DNA of 64,000 nucleotides from Cryptomeria japonica (taxonomy: Eukaryota; Streptophyta; Pinopsida; Cupressales; Cupressaceae), in NCBI RefSeq assembly GCF_030272615.1, contig NC_081410.1, forward strand, positions 128,889,640-128,953,639, in the 5' to 3' direction. The notes beneath the pieces are model-generated. The model saw only the letters and a program-made list of their open reading frames with translations. It did no database searches and was not told where the DNA came from. The position numbers were made by a program, and so were the translations under genes. Positions 1 through 10,996 of this stretch are shown in pieces (position 1 is the stretch's first letter; every line of letters begins with the position of its first letter).

Positions 1-224
1 TGTTATGGATGCTTATTTGATTCTATATGTATGGATCTACATGATGTCTGTGATGTAATTTCTATGTAGTGTGATCTATATGCTTTGAAGGTGATATATG
101 AGGATTATACATCTATGATGATTTATGCCTTTATGCTTGTGTTCATATATGATGGTGAAGATATGATACCACCAATGTATATGGATGTGTGTGATACATT
201 GTGATGTTTCTTCATGGATGTATG
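1..224. other. AT-rich non-coding sequence left of element A
   Basis: A tg/atg-rich stretch with no credible gene. It continues in character at 8195, across element A, and ends with gtatg (220-224), the left copy of A's target-site duplication. Probably the 3' untranslated part of element D. Confidence 0.5.
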
Positions 225-1145
225 TGTTGGAATCCAAGAACACTGAGAGCGGGGGGGGGGGGGGGGGGGGGTGAATTAGTGTTTTATCAGAATGATCAAT
301 TTTAACCTTATTAAACCATGCATTCACCAACCGGTATACCAGTACATATATAAATGAAAGAAGTAAAATAACTAATAACACAATCACAAAAATGAATACC
401 ATAACACATATTTATATGTGGAAAACGTCAAAGAGGAAAAACCATGGTGGGATTTGTGACCCACAATATCAATGCACTGGCCATATGAAAAGATATTACA
501 AAATATGGGGGCCTGCACTTGCGGGGAGGCTTATAGCCTAGAGCACACTGTTCATCACAAAAATGAGTCTCACTGATTATATAAAAATCTAGAATACAAT
601 CCGTAAAAGAGAATGAACTGCTAAGATAACATCTCTTATGCCTGAATACAATTTCGGTTTAAGCTCTATCTGTTTTGGTTTTGAAAAACTAAACCCTTAC
701 CGAAATAACCTCTTACATAATCAACATTCCTCGTATTAAAAAAAGCACTCCTCTAACATATTACATTCATTCCATATCCAAAATGATATAATCAACTGAC
801 CTATATACCCTCTACAATCCTCATGCCTTATGTTGGCTTACATAGATAGTTACAAAATGAATATACAAGTTGGCCCAATTACAAATATACATAAATATCA
901 AAATCAATTGCCGATTCCCAGATCTCCCAAAATGATGTCGGCCTCCTATACCGATATTCTGATGAAGACATGTCAGCCTACAATGCCGCCACCAAAGAAT
1001 TCCTCCTACCAGTGAAGATACATGTCGGTGCCGGTGTCGGTGAAGTGTCTACCGATAATCAACCAAACCAAAATGTGAAAGCCAGAGCATGTTGCCATCA
1101 ATGAAAACATATTGAAACCAATCAAATGAGTATCAATTTCCAACA
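225..1145 (-). repeat. Element A 3' LTR (left copy)
   Basis: Matches 7268-8194 over its whole length with moderate divergence. It contains an uninterrupted G run of about 20 bases near 250-271, next to the element-distal edge, where the right copy has about 12. In element sense this LTR encodes a hydrophobic mini-ORF (from 402 leftward, starting MVFIFVIVLLVILLLSF) that is present in the other A and B LTRs. Confidence 0.92.
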
Positions 1146-1159
1146 ATCTCCCCCTTTGG
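1146..1159 (-). promoter_or_regulatory. Element A polypurine tract
   Basis: In element sense this reads CCAAAGGGGGAGAT directly before the 3' LTR, the expected plus-strand priming site. A second, very similar tract lies at 1313-1330. Confidence 0.85.
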
Positions 1160-1312
1160 CATTGATGGCAACACTCATGTGAAAAATGATAACGGTTTCC
1201 ATTTGTCAGTTTCATTCTGAGACTGCTCCCCTTGAGTTGAATATCTATTTGTGATTGTGAACTAAACAAAATACTCCATACCTCTGATGCCAAGAATATA
1301 TTTTTTACCTAT

Positions 1313-1330
1313 ACCTCCCCCTTTGACATC
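1313..1330 (-). promoter_or_regulatory. Second polypurine-like tract of element A
   Basis: Element-sense GATGTCAAAGGGGGAGGT lies about 155 bp upstream of the polypurine tract next to the LTR. The same duplication is present in B (10893-10910) and in C (45972-45984 and others), so it looks like a family feature rather than chance. Confidence 0.6.
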
Positions 1331-1425
1331 AATGCCAAAAAAATACCAAAAACTGGGAGGAAGAATGAAAGTTTGTACAAAGAATGTCCCAAAATACCTT
1401 ACCGGAGCTGAATATATTTGAAAAT

Positions 1426-4400
1426 TTATGGATAGGCTATCTCCAAAAGCTCTATATAGGTATCCCAACCATATTTGAGTGTTCTAGAAACATATACAAG
1501 TCCATTTAGCATATGGGTATATGACTCTTTATCTTTAAGTTTTGCCGGTGTGGGCTTACCAACCAAATCAATACACTCCTTCTTATGTACACTTAATGAA
1601 TCCAACCAGGGACTTACCAACTCCCTGAGACCTCTTTCTCTCCTGATGATTTTATCCTTATCTCTCTCAAGAGCTGAAACTTGAGCTTCCAATATCAAAA
1701 TCTGACCATCAATAAAAGTTGTTAAAGAATTTGATCCATCAAAAGAACTAACTATACCTACAATCTTCTCCTGAGATTCCTTAATCCTCTTATTCAAATC
1801 AGCTGTAAGTAAACCTATGTTACAACATACTCTATAAATATTAGAACATTGCCTCAATGCATTATCAATCAATTTCAACTTATCATTAATTTCCTTCTTC
1901 TCATACTCAATCATCTGATCAAATGTTGCTCTCTTAGCTTGTGTAAACCTCTTTAGTGCCTACCGATTTGATATATGTTGTAAAGATTGAAAGTCCTTGG
2001 AAATGTGCTCTGCCATTGTTTTAAGCTTGCCGGAAGGGCTTGTTCCTTTATCAAATTTGCACTCTGAGACAAGTCTATGCAAAAATATGATAGACTGATC
2101 AATAACTCCTTTGTTCATAAATCCTTCCTTCATCATTTTCTATGTAGCCATAATCATGAGTTCTGTAGAACTTATCCCAGTTAATCTTTTCTGTTCAACC
2201 GGCGAGGTGTCAATTGACAACAATGATGGGCTCCCTATGGGTTCCCTGTCAAAATCCTTACCCTTCTCCTCTGATGGTTTGTCAACTTTTACAGCTTCCT
2301 CTCTTGCACTGGTGGCTTCGCTACTTAGTGCAGTATCGGTTACTATTGGTTCCTCCTTATGAACTGTGACCTCAACTTGCACACTCTCAAAATCTGTCGT
2401 TATATCTACATTAGCCGGTAATACCTATGTGTCCTATAGATTAGATTCTATCGGGGGATCTATATCCAATATCTTAATATCCTTCAAAATTGTAGATGAA
2501 ATACCTACTATACCTTTACCTTTCCCTTCAACTGAGATGTTTGTAGTGACAGTTTTAGGCTTCGGTGAAGAATAAAAACCAGGGTTTTCAGCAAAGAATT
2601 GAACCCATGCCTTCTAGGTTTCACTGACAATCTAATTAACCCTCCCTAATATAAGACTGACTATCCTATGCTTTCTTTAAAAGATTTTTCTATCTGCAAT
2701 CTCAAGTGTCATATCCAACTCCTTAAGAGTATTGGATACATAGGTAGTTAACATTTCTTGAATCTTTATTTGCTTGTCCTCCTCCATTGCTGATAGTCTT
2801 CTAGCATCTAAATTGTTATATAATTGTGCTAGGATTTTATTTTCAAATTCTAACAAGGCTTTCTTATATATATCCAAATACAATAAAACAACTTCCTCAA
2901 CTTCTCTCTGTTCATCATCATCCAAATGCTCATAATTAATATTTACATTCTTTAACATACCATCCTTAGTTATTTCATCAACCAATTCTGCAAAACTCTT
3001 GGGTGGAATAATAGTTACATTACTAGAAACAAGTGCAAGATCTGTGTCATCCATCTTCTTTCTTCTTCCAGATTCGGATGGAGCAGAAGGTATTTCCTTT
3101 GGATTTTTCTTCTTTGTCGGTACCTTGAATGTACCCTTCCTAATTGGTTGCTTCCTTGTTTCCTCCTTTGATTCTTCACTTTTCTTCCTCAATACCCTTT
3201 TGAATGCTAAGGGTGTGTCATCCTCAGTTCCAGAGTCTGATGGAATAGGTTTAATAAAAATTTCAGGCTCTTTTCTCTTCCTTCCTTTTATCGGAGCAAC
3301 ATCTATTAATGCCTTGATGTCTTGAGATACATGTTCCACAAAATTTCTTGCCTTTCCCTGCTTCTTCTCCCTCTTCTTCTTGTTAAACTTTGTTTCAACC
3401 TCTTTCTTTTCTACTCTGTAGTACCAAATGAATTCTCAGCTTCATCTATAGGTGCATCAATTAGCATCTTTGCATAAGCATCTAGAATCTGAGCATTAAC
3501 TTCATAACCCATCTCTTCAATCGATATCTTTTGGGGCTTGACCACTTCCATTACTATTTCATCCTTTTTAACCATGAAGCATATCTCGGTTGAGTATTTC
3601 TCAACAATTTTCTTTGGAACCCTCTCTCTAGATTTCATAGCCTTTTGGAATGCCTTGAAGTACCCCCAAACCTTATCATCTTGTTGACTACCCAAAGTAG
3701 CAATATATTGTTTCAATTGTCTTCCTATCGGGATATCAAACTCTCATTGCCTCTTCCCAAAACCGATAGTCTCATTAATGAAAAATAACATCAAACAAGC
3801 AATAAGATTACCATACCGAAATGTTCCCTCCTTCTCTGCTTTGATCTTTCCTAGGTTAATCAACAATTCATCCAACATCCATCTATAGAGATCTAACAAC
3901 TCATTATCCCTCATCATCTTATGTGCTGCGTAAATGCAAGAGCTAGAAACATAATTCAGACGATTGGATTGAGTTACCTTGTAACCAACAATCATGCTTC
4001 TGAATCTGATATCTCTGTCAGTGATAGTACTAACCCTCATCGATCATTGGTCTGATGTTGCATCGGTGAGCTTGTTAACCTAATCATTAGAAATATTCTT
4101 CTCCAAACACTGACCAACCTGTGGTAAACTGGTGATGGCCCTCATGGCTTCCTTTGAAATCTTATACGACCTGTCCAAACAGATGAATTCTCTATGCACT
4201 CTGCTAAAAAAATATTAAATATCATCTTCAAATTTGGGAATATCTAGGATGATGATAAACCCTAGATCCTCAATATGCTTGTACTTGGGCTTAATCTTTC
4301 TAGAATCTCCCATCAACTCGCTCATATACATGCTCTTAATATCACTAGTACCCAAATCCTCAATATGATAGTGAATGTATTATCTAACATCTTCAACATA

Positions 4401-4556
4401 TGCAACTCCTTCTGGGACACGGTAAAATATACCAACTGAATCATCCAAGGTGGCAATATGTAGACATTTCTTGAAAATTGGCCTAGGATGATCCTTTACC
4501 TAAAAAACAATAGGATTTGCAATAAAAGTTGGTGTAGAGGATGATCCTACTTCCAT
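1426..4556 (-). pseudogene. Element A ORF2, protein of unknown function (broken)
   Basis: The ORF2 frame starts at an ATG at 4556 (MEVGSS) and ends in a stop at 1426 after ELLEIAYP, about 1,040 codons. Internal stops and frameshifts break it into open pieces at 4040-3744, 3716-3411, 3339-2677, 2382-2140 and 1914-1426. The N-terminal third has a recurring motif, YVEDVR...HIEDLG, then a hydrophobic stretch, YGNLIACLMLFF. The middle is Lys/Glu/Ser rich and basic (KRKEPEIF). The C-terminal 160 residues are predicted coiled coil (ALERDKDKIIRRERGL). B and C carry homologues with the same order. Position downstream of gag and before the polypurine tract recalls env-like or extra ORFs of some plant copia elements. 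I recognise no enzymatic motif. Confidence 0.7.
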
Positions 4557-4922
4557 GATGAAAGATTAATTGCATAAGTACTTGAAATAGTTGCCGGTAA
4601 AACCCTAAAGAACTCTTCCGATCACTGGTGAAATCGCTCAAGAAGATATCACTCGCACTGAATTGACTTAGACTCTCTCTGAATAGCTCTTAATCGCTCT
4701 GAATGCAAGGTGATCATAAATGAAGTGAATTTAACCTTATATCCTCCAAGAAAACCCTAATCTATCATTGATATGAATTACTTCCGGTGAAAGATACCGG
4801 ATCTTGGTCAAACATCTCCATGCCGGATAAGCATCTCTAAATGTCTAGAACATCTTCCAAAACCTCTTCCCTAGGCATAAGCACTAGCTTCATGAATTTT
4901 TCTTACCCCTAAGGCATCTGCC
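4557..4922 (-). other. Gag-ORF2 spacer of element A
   Basis: About 370 bp between the Gag stop at 4923 and the ORF2 start. No pol domain is visible here, which is where protease to RNase H would sit in an autonomous copia element. Confidence 0.6.
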
Positions 4923-7198
4923 TCAATTACCAGATGAGCTTCCTATCGGTGCAGGAGCAACCTCCTCTGTTAGTTGAGTAACCAGAGCATTTCCATCTAC
5001 TGATTGATCTTCTGACTTCCTGACCCATTTATTGATTTGGTCTTGTCGAATTTCATTGACCTTCTCCTTCCCTTTATCATTTGATCCATTATTATCAACC
5101 GATGGATTTATGCTTCTACAAAACTTATCAATGTGTCCAACCTTATTGCATGCATAACATGTAACATTGTTCTTTTTAATTTCTTTGCTAAAACTGATAT
5201 AATATGCTAACCTGCACTGATTAGCCATATGTCCAAATTTCCACATGCATAACACTTAACATTCATTCTACAGTCTAATGTCTTATGACCATACTTAGAA
5301 CATTGACCAGGAGCAGATTATAGTTCTGATTTGCTCTATTTCTGCATTGCCTAGCCATGTGACCAAATTTATTACAAACAAAGAATCTACCATTAAATTT
5401 GTAAGCATTAAGTTACCTTACCGGTGCCTTCTAATTTTGATCTTCATTTGCGGTATCGGAGCTCTAACCTTGTTCAAATCCAAGTCCACTAGAATCTCCA
5501 TTCTATCTTTGACTTTTCAATAACTCATCAAGCTGTGCTGAACTAATCTTGAATTTGTCCTTGTACTCACTTGCAATAACCAGATCATCTCTCAGAATTA
5601 TCATTTGTCTTTTAAGTTCTTGTTCATTACATTGAGATTGCACTAAATCAGTTCTCAACATATCATTTTCATGAACTAACCGGGTGCATTCCTCAAATTT
5701 GTCTTTCAGAGTTATAGCAAGATTTTCTTCTTTCTTCTTTTGGTCCTCAATCTCTTTTGACATTCTCATAGTTAGAGCTTGCATTTCATTCCTCATAACC
5801 ATGTTCTCTTGACTCAGCTTCTGACATCTCTCATTAAGGGTGTATACACATAAAAATTGGCTATGAGCAATTAAATAAATATTTTATATTTATTTAATGA
5901 TTATTCTTCTATTAAATAGTTAATTTGAAAATATTAATTTATTTAATTCATTTTCATGTCTTTCTATTAATTAATATTTTATTAATTAATTCATTTATCC
6001 TATTCCTCTAGTTAATTGAATATCTAATATTTAATTATCCTTTTAACCAAGTTAATTAAATATCTAATGTTTAATTATCTCCTCCAAACAATTAAATATC
6101 TAATATTTAATGGTTATTCTCCTATCCTATAGTCTCAAATATTAAATGATCTCTAAATTATTTTAATCCCTTTTCCAACTCACCTTCCATCTCCACTTCA
6201 TCTTCCCTTTGCCAACTCATCAAACATGTGGCTAAGGAAATTAATATTTCTTAAATATTAATTCATCATTTATCTTCAACTTCCAAATTTTAATGAATAT
6301 TGTGTACGTACACATATTTCATAACCATTTCCTATATTCTCTCCAACACCCCCCTACATCTTAGGAAGGACTTGAGTCCACTTGTCCTATGATGCCTAAA
6401 TTTCCTCCAACCATCTCTAGATTCTCTCAGTCAGCAACCCAATCAAGGTGAGACGAGTGACACTTGTCTTCTCCTTCCCCCTTTCTCTCAACCTTCAACT
6501 TTCCTCACAACCATTCAAATCTGTAGATCTGATCATGACCGTTGATCTGAGCCACATCATCTAATCCTCTCAAGGTCTATAAAATCAAGAGCTTCAGTTG
6601 AGAGAGAGTGAGTCTTCAAATTGATGATATGCATCCGTGAGTTTTTGAAGCAAATAGCAAATAGAAAATATCATATAGCATCATAGTATAATCATTTAGC
6701 ATAATCATGTAGTATTGCATATCATAGCATCAGTTATCTACAAGTTATCAGTCCATTCTTCATATGCCATCTTGGAAGCCATTAGTGCATTGTCTGAGAG
6801 CACACCATCTACAACCAGGAACAGTGGAGTTAGGACACAATGAGACATAAATCATGAAGGTAATATTAATGTTTTTATTTCATATATATTTCATGTGGTT
6901 TCATTGGTTGAGTTTGGATTTCCTGTAGCATTTCCATTTGTATTTTGTGAAACTAACTTGTTGCTGGTAACATTCTGAGGATGAAATTCAAGTCGACACA
7001 AAGGGCATCTTTATCATCACTATAGTGACTTTGCAGTAGTTCCTTCCTCCTAGCTTGAAAAGATGACAACCTCTCATGTAGGATAAGAATGAAATCCTGA
7101 GCAGAATTCAATTCATCTTGCAATTTCAAGTTCTTCATCCTTTCAACATCATAATCTTCAAGTGCTACCTCAAGTTGCCTTTCCAAACCCATATCCAT
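4923..7198 (-). pseudogene. Element A Gag (coiled coil plus zinc knuckles), split by a solo LTR
   Basis: Starts at ATG 7198 (MDMGLERQLEV), about 55 nt after the primer site, and ends at 4923. The N-terminal part (7198-7001) and its continuation (5840-5503) form a long coiled coil rich in Glu, Lys and Leu. Solo LTR S3 (5841-7000) cuts it in two. Downstream lie CCHC knuckles: FVCNKFGHMARQC, a damaged QCSKYGHKTLDC, CYAC followed by a 1-nt deletion in an A run, and CYACNKVGHIDKFC. Gag would package the element RNA into particles; the knuckles bind RNA. The usual copia Gag N-terminal domain is not obvious. Broken by S3, stops and frameshifts. Confidence 0.75.
5841..7000 (+). mobile_element. Solo LTR S3 inserted in element A gag
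   Basis: 1,160 bp starting TGTATACACA and ending GTCGACACA, flanked by perfect duplications aaggg at 5836-5840 and 7001-7005. Removing it rejoins the Gag coiled coil, as comparison with element B at about 15300-15350 shows. The first half is AT-rich with repeated attaaatatctaat-like motifs. A TATA-like box, tataaaat, lies at 6578-6585 in plus reading, which suggests plus orientation. No internal retrotransposon sequence remains, so it is the product of LTR-LTR recombination. Family unknown. Confidence 0.85.
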
Positions 7199-7253
7199 GG
7201 ATTCTGGAATTAGGATCTCCCTCAAGCTATTTAAACTTCCTCTAAGGCACAAA

Positions 7254-7267
7254 GCTCTGATACCAAT
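7254..7267 (-). promoter_or_regulatory. Element A primer binding site
   Basis: Element-sense ATTGGTATCAGAGC directly after the 5' LTR matches the 3' end complement of plant initiator tRNA-Met. Confidence 0.9.
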
Positions 7268-8194
7268 TGTTGGAATCCAAGAACACTGAGAGGCGGTTCA
7301 GGGGGGGGGGGGTGAATTAGTATTCTATCAGAATGATCAATTTTAACCTTATTAATCCATGCATTCACCAACCGATATATTGGTACATATATAAATGAAA
7401 GAAGTAAAACAACCAATAACCCAATCACACAAATGAATACCATAACACAGAGAATTATAGGTAGAAAACCTCAAAGAGGAAAAACCATGGTGGGATGTGT
7501 GATCCACAATATCAATCCACTGGCCATATGAAAAGATATTACAAAATATGAGGGTCTGCACTTGCAAGAAGGATTACAACCTAGAGAACACTGCTCATCA
7601 CAAAAAGGAGTCTCACTGACTACATAAAAATCCAGAATACAATCTGGAGAAGAGAATGAACTGATAAGATAACATCTCCTATGCCTGAATATAGTTCTGG
7701 TTTAAGCTTTGACTATTCTGGTTCTAAAACCCTAAACCCTTACTGGAATAACCTCTTACATAATCAACATTCCTCGCACTACAAAAATAACTCCTCTAAC
7801 ATATTACATTCATTCCATACCCAAAATGATCTAATCAACTGACCTATATACCCTTTACAATCCCCATGCCTTATGTTGGCTTACATAGATAATTACAAAA
7901 TGAATATACAAATCAGCCCAATTACAAATATACATAAATATCAAAATCAATTGTTGATTGCCAGATCTCCCAAAATGATGTTGGCCTCCTATACCGGTAT
8001 TCTGATGAAGACATGTCATCCTACAATTTTGGTACCAAATAATTCCTCCTACCGGTGAAGATACTTGCCGGTGCCAATGTCAGTGTCAATGAAGTGTCTG
8101 TCAGTAATTAACCAAACCAAAATATGTAAGCTGGAGCATGTTTCCATGAATGACAACATATTGAAACCAATCAAATGAGTGTCAATTGCCAACA
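7268..8194 (-). repeat. Element A 5' LTR (right copy)
   Basis: 927 bp, pairs with 225-1145. A G run of about 12 sits near 7300-7311. In element sense a mini-ORF from 7443 (MVFICVIGLLVVLLLSF, then ...LIHPPPP) runs across the LTR end and primer site and stops at 7231, just before the gag ATG at 7198 and out of frame with it. Confidence 0.92.
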
Positions 8195-9757
8195 GTATGT
8201 CCTATGATTATGTATTTATTTACTTATGATGATGCTTATACATGAAAATATTTTTGTGTGAGAAGATGTGAATACATGAAATAGGACATATTCTTAGTAG
8301 ATGGTTTTTGATGAAATATATCCGATTAATGCATATGAAATGAGGGAATGTATGTATGAAAAATGATTGTGATCTTATGAAAATTCTTATATTGAAAATG
8401 TGATGATTAATGATAATGTGATGTCATGATAATACTTATGGATGTGATGCATATGAGGATGTGTGAATGTAATGATCTTTGTGTATGCAGATGTTGTTAT
8501 ATGAAAGGATATGGGTAGATGTAGTCTCAATGGTATGGATGATGTGAATGATAATGTAAATGGATCTGAAATGGATAACTACATGATAAGAAATGGCTTA
8601 ATGATATGAAATGACTTAATGCTAATGATGTGACCAAATAGTTGTGAAATGGATCTAAATAATAAGATATGAAAAATGGCATAATGATATGAAATGAAAG
8701 TATACTAGATGATATGAGAATGGATAACAACCTAAATGAAATGATACTAGATGATATGATAATGTAAAATGAAAATGAACATAACTGATATGGAATGAAA
8801 CAATGAACCTAAATGATATGATACTAAATGACATGATAATGATAATAAAAATGAACCTAAATGATATGGAATGAACAATGAATCTAAATGATATGATAAT
8901 GATATGAACAATGAAAATGATACTAAATGATGTGACAATGATATGAAAATACAACTTGATGGAGGATAGATTGTTTTTTATCAATGTCCCATGTACTCAA
9001 TCAAAGTTAAGATACTCTGACCTTGGAAAGTCCATAGATGAAATCTAAGATCTAAATGCATTCCTAAAATGAATGGCAACCTGACAATGTCATCTTTAGA
9101 ATCTTTTGATTGTTCTTTTTGTCATCATTGAGCTTTTAAAATATTGCAAGATAGTACAAACATCAATGGTAAATTAAACCATGATGACCTGAGTACCTCT
9201 TGCATGGATTTTGATATTTCAAGTTCTTATAAGCATCTAGGTATAAGGATCGAGATGACTTGAGTGTCACTTGTGTAAAAATAGGAAAGAGTAGATTTCA
9301 TTGATGTATGAATCTGAAATGTCTTCCTTGATCTTTTGATTGACCGTATCCTTAGACAAATCCACAAATTACTAGAAATTAACTTACAAACAACAGACAA
9401 AGAAAAGGTCATGTCTCCATCCTTGTTCCTCTACTCAATGACATCCTTGAGTTACTAGGAGATATGGCTACATAAATCAAAATATAATTGATGAACAAGT
9501 GTGTTGACAAGATAAAAACTCAGAAAAGATCATCCAATCATTTCTTTGTAACTTTTTTTTTTATGGTTTGTTTGATTTTTTTCTCATGAGTTTGATGTTG
9601 CATTGATTTGATGTTCACACTTGTCGAATTTGAATTTGTGCATTGATGTTAAGTTGTCTGCTCTTGATGGTTTCTTGCTTTGAAATGCCCAATAGTAGGA
9701 TGATGGGAGTTAGGATTTTTCCCCCAACTATGAAACGTACTGATTATTATGGATATA
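8195..9757 (-). other. Non-coding 3' region of element D between A and B
   Basis: AT-rich, without credible genes. It starts with gtatg (A's right duplication) and ends with atata (B's left one). It includes the degenerate array at 8541-8950; the rest is unique-looking. Assignment to D is an inference. Confidence 0.45.
8541..8950. repeat. Degenerate AT-rich tandem array with core atgatatga
   Basis: The core atgatatgaaatga / aacctaaatgatatga recurs at irregular spacing of about 20-50 bp. Open frames here (Ser/Ile/Phe/His-rich) are by-products of the repeat. Its place between integrase and 3' LTR of D matches the position of the array in element E. Confidence 0.6.
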
Positions 9758-10740
9758 TGTTGGGATCCAAGAACACTGAGAGGGGGGGGGAGGGGGTGAA
9801 TTAGTGTTCTGCCAGAAAGTTCAATTTTAACCTTATTATAACATGCATTCACCAATTGGTAAACCGGTACATATATAATTGAAAGAAGTAAAGCAATCAA
9901 TGAACCAATCACACAAATGAACACCATAAAATAGATAATTTATACGTGGAAAAGCTCAAAGAGGAAAAACCACGGTAGGATTTGTGACCCATGATATCAA
10001 TCCACTGGTCATATGAAAAGATATTACATAATATGGGAGCCTACACATGAAGGAAGGCTTACCGCCTAGAGCACACTGCTTAACACAAAGAAGTCTCACT
10101 AACTATAGTCACTTTGAATAATGAAACATAAAACTGAACTCATTTAATGTATTTGTTATGCCTGATTGAGTTATGGTTCAAGCTCTGACTGTTCCAGTTC
10201 TAAAACCTTAAACCCTTATCAGAATAACCTTCGCTCTGTGAGTGCATCCAAAATCATCTACAAATCATTACAAAATATTGATCTCATACACAAATGACCT
10301 CATATACATAATCTTCACATTACAGATCTAATCTAACAACATCATCATTACTATCATAACTCAAAATGATCTAACAACTGACCTATATAGCCTTACAGTC
10401 CTTCATGACTCATGTCAGATTACATAGATAATACAAAAATGATTATACGTGTCAGCTCATTACATATATACATAAATAACAAAATGATTTGCCGATTGTC
10501 AAATCTCCCAATGATGTCAACCTCCTATACCAATATCCTACTTGCTAGTTATTATCCTTACTTGATCTACAAATCATGTCGGCCTTCAATGCCGGTACCC
10601 ATAGAATCCTTCCTACCGGTGAAGATACATGTCGGTGTCGGTGAAGTGTCTGTCAGTGAAGTACCAAGCCAATGAAGCCGAAATATATTGCCATAAATGA
10701 AAACATATGAAACCACTCAAATGAGTGTCAATTTCCAACA
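9758..10740 (-). repeat. Element B 3' LTR (left copy)
   Basis: Begins TGTTGGGATCC and ends CCAACA in plus reading; pairs with 15577-16534. Contains the hydrophobic mini-ORF (from 9927 leftward, MVFICVIGSLIALLLSI). Confidence 0.9.
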
Positions 10741-10755
10741 ATCTCCCCCTATTGC
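10741..10755 (-). promoter_or_regulatory. Element B polypurine tract
   Basis: In plus reading atctccccctattgc directly abuts the LTR. A second tract, cctccccctttgacatc, lies at 10893-10910, as in A. Confidence 0.75.
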
Positions 10756-10996
10756 ATTGATGACAACACTCATGTGAAAATTGATAATGGTTTCCATCTG
10801 TTAGATTCACCCTGAGTTGAATATTCATTTGTAATCATGATCTATACAAATAATCCATATCTCTTGATGTCAAGGATACATTTTTCACCTATACCTCCCC
10901 CTTTGACATCAACACCAAAAACCGGGATGAAGAATAAAATTTTGTACAAAAAATGTGTCCCAAAATAGCTTACCGGAGCTAGATATACTTGAAAAT

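Larger units (their letters stand above)
225..8194 (-). mobile_element. Element A: non-autonomous LTR retrotransposon (two-ORF family)
   Basis: A complete element in minus orientation, 7,970 bp. LTRs of 921 bp (225-1145) and 927 bp (7268-8194) begin TGTTGG and end CCAACA in plus reading. A perfect 5-bp duplication, gtatg, flanks it (220-224 and 8195-8199). The primer site is next to the right LTR and the polypurine tract next to the left LTR, which fixes the orientation. Inside are a coiled-coil and zinc-knuckle Gag and a long ORF2. No protease, RT, RNase H or integrase is recognisable, so it must have relied on proteins from another element. The primer site, complementary to initiator tRNA-Met, and the ggggag-type polypurine tract resemble plant Ty1/copia elements; the lineage is inferred. 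Confidence 0.92.

Noticed and set aside
8527-8984. Ser/Ile/Phe/His-rich minus-strand open frames
   Set aside because: They overlap in several frames and follow the atgatatga repeat; no protein motif.
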